Below the pieces are notes generated by a model. That model had not been told where the DNA came from. It saw only the letters and a list, made by a program, of their open reading frames with translations, and did not search any database. A program made the translations under genes and the position numbers. Shown one piece after another: positions 17,368 through 24,615 of a stretch of DNA of 64,000 bases; within the stretch, counting starts at the first letter, position 1; each line of letters starts with the position of its first letter. The stretch is from Desulfovibrio desulfuricans (GTDB lineage: Bacteria; Desulfobacterota; Desulfovibrionia; Desulfovibrionales; Desulfovibrionaceae): contig SUVB01000015.1 of the NCBI GenBank assembly GCA_015062205.1, forward strand, positions 47,591-111,590, given 5' to 3'.

Positions 17368-17934
17368 ATGATGGTCATCACGCTGCCGGGCGGGGCTGCT
17401 GCGGACACGGAACCCGTTCCTGACGGGGCCGTCACGGACATGTCCGACAGGAATGCGCCCAAACGCATTGTGTCCAGAGATATTGTCGGGTTTTCCGTGC
17501 GCTTCGCCTGGAATGATCAAATCGGCCATTCGGAAAACGGCAGGTTTATTCCCGATGACGAGCAGCCGTACCCGCAGGGCATCTGGCTTCTGACATTGAA
17601 AAAACTGCCCGGCGGGGCCGCGCTGGAGATGCGCTGCGACGCTGCCGGGCTGCGGGTGGCCGGCACGGCGCCGACAGCCGTGCTCACAGCCTTGCAGGAG
17701 CTTATCGAGCAGCACGGCGTCGCGCGGATCAACGGCCACAGCAGACGGGACACAGCCCTGGACGAGCTGCTGGATCTGCGCATTGGCTACGCGTCAGGCG
17801 AGCGCATTACGGCCCATGCCGAGGGCGGCAGCGCCACACTGCCGGAGAAGCACTGGAATCCGTTGTGGTTTTTGCAGTTTTTCCGGCAGGCAGCTCTGGA
17901 CAGCGGCCTGTGGCCTTGCCGGGAACGCCCGTGA
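17368..17934 (+). CDS. Protein of unknown function
   Basis: About 188 residues from the ATG at 17368, which follows a GGGGGG run; ATG at 17359 is also possible. No signal peptide or membrane span is seen. There is a segment RDIVGFSVRFAWNDQIGHSE followed by strand-like stretches (GIWLLTLKKL, LEMRCDAAGLRV) and a helix with LQELIEQHGV. I do not recognise the family. It lies about 106 bases behind the PsbP-like gene and could be co-transcribed. Codon use is ordinary for this genome, which supports a real gene. Confidence 0.6.
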   Translation: MMVITLPGGAAADTEPVPDGAVTDMSDRNAPKRIVSRDIVGFSVRFAWNDQIGHSENGRFIPDDEQPYPQGIWLLTLKKLPGGAALEMRCDAAGLRVAGTAPTAVLTALQELIEQHGVARINGHSRRDTALDELLDLRIGYASGERITAHAEGGSATLPEKHWNPLWFLQFFRQAALDSGLWPCRERP

Positions 17935-17996
17935 GAGGGCTGTTTGCCATCGGCGGCCCGCGCTTGGCGGAGGCGATACCCCCGCAGGGCTGAACG

Positions 17997-18388
17997 CTAC
18001 CTGTGCGGCGATGCCACATAGCGCCGTTTCCCGGTCCCGGGGGCGTCGCCGGGCGTCAGTTCCAGCGTAAAGGCGGCGGGGGGCCTTTGTGCATCCTCGA
18101 AGAGCTGCACAAGATCACCGCGCAGCACATAACCCGCGCCCTGGGCATGGTGGTTCTGAGCCGCGGCTCCTCGGCGGCCTCCCCCAATTCGCCGATGTTC
18201 ATGTAGTAGCCGCCGTCGTTGAGGATGGTGTCGCCGGGACAGCCCTTGCCGCCGGGGGCCATGTGCCGCGTGACGGCGTGGCCGATGTAGCGCAGGGCGG
18301 CCGGTTCCACGGCCTTTCGGTCCGCAAAGACCGTGTATTGCTCCGGCAGGCCCCGGAACGCTGCCGGGGATGAACTGCGGAGCAGCAT
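17997..18388 (-). pseudogene. Remnant gene of unknown family (frameshifted)
   Basis: On the minus strand, from about 18388, one frame reads as protein (PEQYTVFADRKAVEPAALRY, then DTILNDGGYYMNIGELGEAA). Near 18160-18180, at a GAGGAG sequence, protein-like coding moves to the -1 frame (AQNHHAQGAGYVLRGDLVQL to LELTPGDAPGTGKRRYVASP) and ends at a TAG at 17997-17999. The two parts together would give about 130 residues. There is no good start: the first in-frame ATG (18386-18388) lacks a ribosome-binding site and no signal peptide is present, so the 5' end is probably lost. The rest of the 578-base gap between 17935 and 18512 holds no gene. Confidence 0.45.
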
Positions 18389-18512
18389 CCCTGTCCCGCA
18401 GGGGATTCCTGATGCGACGCTCCTGATGCCATCGCGATGCCTACATGACAATCGTCCAACCCTGTGATAACCAACACCAAACATTAATATATTCCACAAT
18501 GGGAGGGCTGTC

Positions 18513-19757
18513 ATGGAATACACGGAAACAACCTCGACCAGCTGGTTTTCCCGTCTGGGTTCGTCCTTCGGCGGCATCGGCTTGGGCATTGTGCTGATTC
18601 TGGCCGGCACGGGCCTGCTCTGGTGGAATGAGGGGGATTTCGTCAAGACGCGGGACGCCCTCAACGAGGCCCAGGGCGCGGCGGCGGAACTCCCTGACGT
18701 GAACAGGGTGGACGCCGCGCTCAACGGCAAACTGGTTCACGCCACCGGCCCCGCCGACACGCAGGACGTGCTGAAAGATCCCGTCTTCGGCATCGGCGGC
18801 AGGGGCATCGCCCTTGCGCGCAAGGTCGAATTCTACCAGTGGACGGAACAGTCCAGGTCGGAAAAGCGGCAGAAGCTCGGCGGCGGCGAGGAAACCGTGA
18901 CCACCTATTCGTACAAAAAGGACTGGGTGGGCCATCGCGTGGATTCGCAGCAGTTCCATGCGCCCGAGGCGCGCATGCAGCATGCCAACATGGCCCTGCT
19001 GGCCGTGGACGACCAGATGCAGCGCGCGTCCAACGTGAGCTTCGGCGCCTACCGCCTGCCCGCTTTCCTCATCAGCTCCATCGGCGGGGCACAGCCCTTC
19101 ACGGCGGCTCCGGACGCCGCCGTGCGCGAAAAGCTCACCCGCGACGTGCTGCGCGCGCGGCCGGAGCTTGTGCCCTTCCATACGACCAATGTGGATCGCG
19201 TCCCCTTGGAAAAGCTGCCCCAGGTGCTCCACGAGCAGGGCAACACCATCTACATCGGCGCTTCTCCCGCCGCGCCGCAGGTCGGCGATGTGCGCGTGAC
19301 CTTCACCATGACGCCCCCGGCTGTCGTCAGCATCATCGCCAAGACCAGGGGCGATACCTTTGAGCCGTTCCGCGCCGCCAACGGCAAGAGCGTCAGCGCG
19401 CTCGCCATGGGCGAGGTGAGCATGGACAAGATGTTCGCCGACAAGCACAGCGGCAATGAAACCATGACCTGGGTGCTGCGCGTACTGGGCACGGTGCTGG
19501 TCATCGCCGGGCTGCGGACCGTGCTGGCGCCGCTTTCGGTCATTGCCGGCGTCATCCCCATGCTCGGCAGCATCGTGGGCGCGGGCACGGGGCTGGTCAG
19601 CCTGCTGCTGGGCCTCGCCTGGTCGCTGCTGATCATGGCCATCGCCTGGCTGCGCTTCCGGCCCGTGACCGGCGGCATCATGCTGGCCGTGGCCGCAGGG
19701 CTGGTGGCGCTGCTGTACATCAAGGGAAAGGCAAGGAAGGCCGCCCCCGCCGCGTAA
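18513..19757 (+). CDS. TMEM43 family membrane protein
   Basis: This is a 414-residue membrane protein. It has one span near the N-terminus (IGLGIVLILAGTGLLWWNEG, about residues 22-41), a long non-membrane region of about 280 residues, then three or four spans at the C-terminus (about residues 325-405). This topology, the W-N-E after span 1, the YSYKKDW segment and the conserved ...FYQWTEQ...EKR pattern match the TMEM43/DUF1625 family. Bacterial members have no settled function; the human protein is an inner nuclear membrane protein. The next gene (exported nucleoside hydrolase) starts 20 bases downstream. Confidence 0.88.
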   Translation: MEYTETTSTSWFSRLGSSFGGIGLGIVLILAGTGLLWWNEGDFVKTRDALNEAQGAAAELPDVNRVDAALNGKLVHATGPADTQDVLKDPVFGIGGRGIALARKVEFYQWTEQSRSEKRQKLGGGEETVTTYSYKKDWVGHRVDSQQFHAPEARMQHANMALLAVDDQMQRASNVSFGAYRLPAFLISSIGGAQPFTAAPDAAVREKLTRDVLRARPELVPFHTTNVDRVPLEKLPQVLHEQGNTIYIGASPAAPQVGDVRVTFTMTPPAVVSIIAKTRGDTFEPFRAANGKSVSALAMGEVSMDKMFADKHSGNETMTWVLRVLGTVLVIAGLRTVLAPLSVIAGVIPMLGSIVGAGTGLVSLLLGLAWSLLIMAIAWLRFRPVTGGIMLAVAAGLVALLYIKGKARKAAPAA

Positions 19758-19777
19758 TGCCCGACCGGGAGGGAGAC

Positions 19778-20875
19778 ATGCGAAGGATTGTTGTTGCGGT
19801 TGCGCTGTGCCTGTTCGCCGCGTCGCTCGTCCTGCCGAATCGCTCCGCGCAGGCGCAGACCAAGGAAAAAGTGCTGCTGGATTCGGACATGGTGGAGGCC
19901 TTTGACGACGGCATCGCCATGCTGCTGCTGGCCGGCGCCCCCAATGTGGAGTTGCTGGGCGTGACCACGCTTTCCGGCAACTCCTGGGTGGAAACGGGCA
20001 CGGCCAACGCCCTGCGCCAGCTTGAGGAGGCAGGGCTTGCCCGCATCCCCGTGGCCAAAGGCCTGGAATTCCCCCTGCGCCCCAACCGGCACGAACTTTT
20101 CAAACTGGAGCGCCGCCTTGTGGGCCGGGGCCATGACTACTGGGTCGGCTCCTTCGGCTTGGAAAGGCCCGCAAGCTGGCAGGCGGCCTATGAAGCCGCC
20201 TACGGCGCCAAACCCGCCGTGAAGCCCGTGGACAGGCATGCCGTCAACTTTATCATTGACACGGTGCGCGCCAATCCCGGCCAGGTCACCATTGCCGCCA
20301 TCGGCCCCTGCGGCAATCTGGCCCTGGCCCTGCGCATGGCCCCGGACATCGCGCCCCTCATCAGGCGCGTGGTCTACATGGGCGGCTCGTTCTTCCAGCA
20401 GGGCAACACCACCCCGGCGGCGGAGTTCAACTGGTACTTCGACCCGGAGGCGGCCCGCATCGCAGTGCGCAGTCCCCTCAAGGAGCAAATCGTGCTGGGG
20501 CTGGACGTGTGCGAGAAGGTGGCCTTCAGGCGCGAGCACTATGACAGGCTCCTCAAGACCCTTGCCGGACATCCCATGGGCAGGATGCTGCGTTCCACCT
20601 TTGTGGGGCAGTCTTTTGAAAAAAACCCCGATTTCACGCATTTCGTCTGGGATGTACTGGTGGCCGCCGTCATTATCGACCCCACGCTCATCACGGAGGA
20701 GACGACACAGTTCATAGACGTCAATGACCAGCCGGGCCTGTCCTACGGGCAATCGCTGGCCTATGCCGAAGATGCGCCGCAGGGCGCGCAAAAGGCGCGG
20801 ATTGTGAAGACGGTGGACGTCCCCCGCTTCTGGGACATGCTGAATAATCCACAAAACTGGAAGGTGAAGCCGTAA
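19778..20875 (+). CDS. Nucleoside hydrolase with signal peptide
   Basis: The 365-residue product belongs to the inosine-uridine nucleoside hydrolase family, which splits nucleosides into base and ribose. The N-terminal Ca2+-binding acidic motif is DSDMVEAFDD (D35, D37, D43, D44), followed by LLGVTTLSGN and IGPCGNLALAL, and RRVVYMGGSF. The ATG at 19778 follows GGAGGGAGA and gives a signal peptide (RRIVVAVALCLFAASLVLP, cleavage near AQA). The enzyme is therefore probably periplasmic, unlike the common cytosolic members. It ends on the start codon of a lipoprotein 5'-nucleotidase, which would supply its substrate. Confidence 0.9.
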   Translation: MRRIVVAVALCLFAASLVLPNRSAQAQTKEKVLLDSDMVEAFDDGIAMLLLAGAPNVELLGVTTLSGNSWVETGTANALRQLEEAGLARIPVAKGLEFPLRPNRHELFKLERRLVGRGHDYWVGSFGLERPASWQAAYEAAYGAKPAVKPVDRHAVNFIIDTVRANPGQVTIAAIGPCGNLALALRMAPDIAPLIRRVVYMGGSFFQQGNTTPAAEFNWYFDPEAARIAVRSPLKEQIVLGLDVCEKVAFRREHYDRLLKTLAGHPMGRMLRSTFVGQSFEKNPDFTHFVWDVLVAAVIIDPTLITEETTQFIDVNDQPGLSYGQSLAYAEDAPQGAQKARIVKTVDVPRFWDMLNNPQNWKVKP

Positions 20876-22506
20876 TGAAAATGTACACATCTCCCATTGG
20901 TAACGTGTTCCGCACCATGCTGCTCTCATGCTGCGCAGCGTTGTTTCTGACAGCCTGCGCCCATCGCCAGGCGCGGCATGTGGACGCCAGGGCCGACCTG
21001 CTCATCCTGCATACCAATGACACCCATGCGCATGTCGCCGGAATCGACAACTACGGCAACGCCTGCATGGACGATAAGGACTGCCGGGGCGGCCTGGCGC
21101 GCATTGCCGCCGCCATCAAGGACGCAAAGGCGCAGGGGGCCAATGTGCTGGCTCTGGACGCCGGCGACATGTTCACGGGCACGCTGTTCTACGGAGTGAA
21201 CAAATGGCCCATGCAAGCGGAACTCAACCGGCTGATGCCCTATGACGCCGCCACGCTGGGCAATCACGAGTGGGACGAAGGCTGCGCGGAACTTGCCAAA
21301 TACCTGGAGGCCAAGCGTCCCTTCCCCATGCTGGCGGCCAACCTCAAGCCGAAGAAGGGCTGCCCCCTGTTGTACAGCGACACGCCGCCCTATATCGTCC
21401 GTGAAATCGGCGGGCACAAGGTGGGCGTCATCGGTCTGGCCAACGACGAAGTAGTGGGGCTTGCCAGCGCCTGCCCCCAGACCCGATTTGCCGACAGGGT
21501 GGAAACTGTGCAGGCCGCCGTGCGCGAGCTTGAAAAGCAGGGCGTCAACCGCATTGTGCTGGTGACGCATATCGGCCTTCCTGCCGACAGGGAACTGGCC
21601 CGCAGCGTGGACGGCGTGGACGTCATCGTGGGCGGACACACACATTCTTATCTTGGCCCCGGTTCCAAGGAAGGTCCGTACCCCATCGTGGAAAAGTCTC
21701 CTTCCGGCAGGCCGGTTCTGGTGGTCACGGCCAAGCGCGCCACGCAATATCTTGGCGAACTTGCCTGCAATTTTGACAAAGACGGCGTGCTCACGAGCTG
21801 GAGCGGGCAGGCTGTGGAACTGCAGCCTGCCGACTCCCGCGATGCGGCGGTGTCCGCCAAGGTGGCGGACTACGCCAAAACCCTGAATGTATTCCGCAGC
21901 CGCAAGCTCGGCAGCCACAACATTGATCTTGGGCCTGACGGTATGGATGCCTGCCGCGAAAATGAATGCCTGACCGCCATGATCATGACGGACGCCATGT
22001 TGGACTATGGACGTCATTACGGCGCCCGCATAGCCCTGCACAACGGCGGTGGCGTACGCGCTGCCCTGCGCCCCGGCGAGATCACGCAGGGCGACGTGCT
22101 CACGGCATTCCCCTTCGGCAAAAGGATATTTGTGCGGGAATACACTGGCGAGCAGATCTGGGAGGCGCTGGAGCACGGTGTGGCCGGCGAGGATGCCAAG
22201 GGGCCACAAATACTGCAGACGGCGGGCCTGCGGTATATTGTGGACGGTTCCAAGCCTGCAGGCAAGCGCGTGCTTAAGGCGGAGGTGCTGGACGAGAACG
22301 GCCGCGCAGAGCCTTTGCGTCCGCGTGGACAGTACGTGGTTGTACTGCCGGAATATATTGCCAAGGGCGGGGATTTTTTCGACATGCTGACCAAGGGCCG
22401 CGTGGTGACGTCGCCGGAGCCTGTGGACGCAGAAATGCTGTCCGGCTATCTCTCAAGGCATTCTCCCCTGCCCCGGCCCGTCACCGGACGCCTTGTGCGC
22501 AAGTGA
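20875..22506 (+). CDS. 5'-nucleotidase / metallophosphatase lipoprotein
   Basis: The 543-residue protein starts with a lipoprotein signal (LFLTACAH, lipid cysteine C28). The metallophosphoesterase domain follows with LHTNDTHAHV, DAGDMFTGTLFYG, TLGNHEWDEG, and VTHIG...GGHTHSY. From about residue 335 comes the 5'-nucleotidase C-terminal domain (HNGGGVRAALRPGEIT, ...FPFGKRI). It should dephosphorylate extracellular nucleotides (AMP, UMP, UDP-sugars) outside the inner membrane. The start overlaps the nucleoside hydrolase stop by 1 base (TAATG), so they are translationally coupled. Together they would convert nucleotide to nucleoside to free base in the periplasm. Confidence 0.93.
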   Translation: MKMYTSPIGNVFRTMLLSCCAALFLTACAHRQARHVDARADLLILHTNDTHAHVAGIDNYGNACMDDKDCRGGLARIAAAIKDAKAQGANVLALDAGDMFTGTLFYGVNKWPMQAELNRLMPYDAATLGNHEWDEGCAELAKYLEAKRPFPMLAANLKPKKGCPLLYSDTPPYIVREIGGHKVGVIGLANDEVVGLASACPQTRFADRVETVQAAVRELEKQGVNRIVLVTHIGLPADRELARSVDGVDVIVGGHTHSYLGPGSKEGPYPIVEKSPSGRPVLVVTAKRATQYLGELACNFDKDGVLTSWSGQAVELQPADSRDAAVSAKVADYAKTLNVFRSRKLGSHNIDLGPDGMDACRENECLTAMIMTDAMLDYGRHYGARIALHNGGGVRAALRPGEITQGDVLTAFPFGKRIFVREYTGEQIWEALEHGVAGEDAKGPQILQTAGLRYIVDGSKPAGKRVLKAEVLDENGRAEPLRPRGQYVVVLPEYIAKGGDFFDMLTKGRVVTSPEPVDAEMLSGYLSRHSPLPRPVTGRLVRK

Positions 22507-22533
22507 ACCGTTAACAACACACAGAACAACAAC

Positions 22534-22579
22534 AGGGCGGCCATGATGCGGGGCAACGCCGCGCATGGCCGCTCTGTTT
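22534..22579 (+). terminator. Terminator hairpin after the 5'-nucleotidase gene
   Basis: A 12-bp stem with one G-T pair (22534-22545 against 22564-22575) contains an inner hairpin (ATGCG...GCGCAT) and is followed by GTTTC. It starts 28 bases after the stop codon. The T-run is short. Confidence 0.7.
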
Positions 22580-22643
22580 CAATACAGAAATCAGACCGGA
22601 TATCTTGTGGTTACATGCGCAAACGACATTTTGCCGACGAAGT

Positions 22644-22943
22644 TTAGTTCTCCGGGATGTCCTTCAGCGCTTCCAGAATATTTTTCTCCGAATTTTTGTC
22701 GCAAAATTCAAGCAGATTATTGCCGAGCCGATCTCTCAAACCGTCGCCCATAATGTCATTGCCGTTTTCATGGCTCCAGCAGCCATACCGCCATGCGATC
22801 ATTTCCCCCCCCGAAAATTGGGGTTTGTCCTGCGGAATTGCGCGCAGGAAATTGCCCCCCTTCCGGTTATGTCGGCAAAGCACAGGGCTGGAGAACACAG
22901 GAAGGCAGCCATGAGCAGCGCCGCAACAATCTTTTTTTTCTAT
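22644..22943 (-). pseudogene. Decayed gene for a small secreted protein, Rap1a/HdeA-like pattern
   Basis: Minus strand. A signal peptide frame (KIVAALLMAAFLCSPALCFA) continues ITGRGAISCAQFRRTNPNFR and then hits a TGA. At a run of eight G (22805-22812 on the plus strand, as C) the -1 frame continues WRYGCWSHENGNDIMGDGL and LEFCDKNSEKNILEALKDIP to a TAA at 22644-22646. Joined, this gives a protein of about 95 residues. Its SC-Q...W..G..S..N...D......L..C..N....AL layout resembles Rap1a/Tai-type immunity proteins and HdeA-like proteins. The start is also broken: after GGAAAAGGAAG the sequence reads ATAG followed by A8, where ATG plus lysines would be expected. The rest of the 759-base gap (22507-23265) holds only the terminator. 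Confidence 0.55.
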
Positions 22944-23265
22944 CTTCCTTTTCCTTGGCAAGATGGTGCACTGCTGCTGTTTTGTGAAAAAGGCTCCCGC
23001 TGTCAATGTCCATAGCATCAAAAATCCAGTAAAGAAAACATGTTGACAGGGCAGACATCCATGTGAAATTTTTGGTGAAAGGGCATCTCGCGCAGCATGA
23101 CCCAACCGGGGAAGATTGCCCTGACGCCATGCCTCCGTCGGCCCGGCGACGTCATGCAGCTGCAAGGGAAGCATTGCCAACCGTCTTTGCATCCGATAGA
23201 AAAAAGCGGAACTGTCGGCAACAGCCGCGCAGACGGATCCTTCCGCACCGCAACGGAGACGCATC

Positions 23266-24615
23266 ATGACGGAAACCGACGCCGGGGCCGGGCGCCCCGC
23301 ATTTGCAACAGGGCTGCCCCATGTGGCCTATGTGCTGCTGTGGTATCCTCTTTTCACGCAGCCCTTCATTTTCCGTGAGGTGGAAGGCCTCAAGAATCTG
23401 CTTCCCCTCTCCATCTACAGCCTGTACGGTCCTAACCTGCGGCACTGCTCCACAGAAATGCGCGCGGTCGCGGGGGAAACGCACACCTTCGGCATGCGCG
23501 CGCTGTTCCCCGTGCTGGCGGAAGTCTTCCGCCGCCTGCTGCTGCACCCGCTGGACACGCTGCGCCTGTTCCGGGAAATCATCGTTCACCGCTGGCGCAG
23601 CTGGGAAATACTGGGTGAAAATGTCTGGGCCTTCTGTGTGGGCATGTATCTGGGCCGTCTGTTCAAGGAAGCCGGCATCGACATGATCTATGCCCCCTGG
23701 CCGCGCGGCACGGCCACAGCAGCCTGGGTGGCCTCGCATGTCGCGGGCATTCCCTTTGCCACGGCCGCGCGCGGCGACAACCTGGAACCGGCGGATCCCG
23801 ACCTCGGCGACAAACTGACGGCCGCCTATTTTGTCCGGGCCAACAATGCGGCGGACAAGCTGCGCATTGAAAACTTCGACAAAGGCCAGGCCGCGGGCAA
23901 GGTGGAGCTGGTCTACAACAGCCTGACCCTGCCGCCCCTGCCCGGCGTCCCCAAACATCCGAAACCGCCGCATCCGGCGGACGATGTTCCGCTGCACCCC
24001 ATGCCGCGCCCGGTGCACATTCTCGCGCTGGGACGCTTTGATGTGACCAAGGGCTTTGACGTGCTCATCCGGGCCTGCGGCATACTGCGCGACAGGGGGC
24101 TCGACTTCCGGCTCACGCTGGCCGGCGGCGGGGGCGCCGTCATGGGGCTGGGGCGCATGGAAACGCAAATCCTGAAGCTGCGCAGGGAACTGCATCTGGA
24201 AGATCGCGTGGCGCTGCCGGGGCTTGTATCCCACAACGAGTTGCCGCGCATTCTCATCGAACACGACATCTTCGCCGCGCCCTGCGTGGTGCACTCCTCC
24301 GGCCGCCGCGACGGCATTCCCAACACGGTCATTGAGGCCCTGGCCTACGGGCTGCCGGTGGTCAGCACCACGGTCAACGCCCTGCCCGAAGTGGTGCGCG
24401 ACGGCGAAACAGGCCTTGCCGTGCCCCCCGGCGACGCGGAAGCCCTGGCCGACGCGCTCCTGCGCCTGGCCGACGACGCCGCCCTGGCCGCCCGTCTTGC
24501 CGGCAACGGCAGAATTCTTGCCTCGGAAATGTTCGATCCGCAACGCAACAACCAACGGCTGGCCGACATGTTCATCCGCTATTACGCGCGGCAGGAGAGC
24601 ACATGTGCGGCATAG
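23266..24615 (+). CDS. GT4-family glycosyltransferase (copy 2)
   Basis: The 449-residue protein is a paralogue of the one at 13072-14424. It opens with VAYVLLWYPLFTQPFIFREV and has the Rossmann-fold donor domain ILALGRFDVTKGFDVLI, LAGGGGAV, then GRRDGIPNTVIEALAYGLPV and LPEVVRDGETGLAVPPGD. It should transfer a sugar from a nucleotide donor to a surface-glycan intermediate. Its 3' end overlaps the asparagine-synthase gene by 13 bases, so both work in one unit. The start ATG at 23266 has only a weak upstream purine signal. Confidence 0.9.
   Translation: MTETDAGAGRPAFATGLPHVAYVLLWYPLFTQPFIFREVEGLKNLLPLSIYSLYGPNLRHCSTEMRAVAGETHTFGMRALFPVLAEVFRRLLLHPLDTLRLFREIIVHRWRSWEILGENVWAFCVGMYLGRLFKEAGIDMIYAPWPRGTATAAWVASHVAGIPFATAARGDNLEPADPDLGDKLTAAYFVRANNAADKLRIENFDKGQAAGKVELVYNSLTLPPLPGVPKHPKPPHPADDVPLHPMPRPVHILALGRFDVTKGFDVLIRACGILRDRGLDFRLTLAGGGGAVMGLGRMETQILKLRRELHLEDRVALPGLVSHNELPRILIEHDIFAAPCVVHSSGRRDGIPNTVIEALAYGLPVVSTTVNALPEVVRDGETGLAVPPGDAEALADALLRLADDAALAARLAGNGRILASEMFDPQRNNQRLADMFIRYYARQESTCAA

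Noticed and set aside
22932..22939. A8 run as a phase-variation switch
   Set aside because: Changing its length does not by itself give an intact start; the upstream ATAG suggests loss of the start codon instead.
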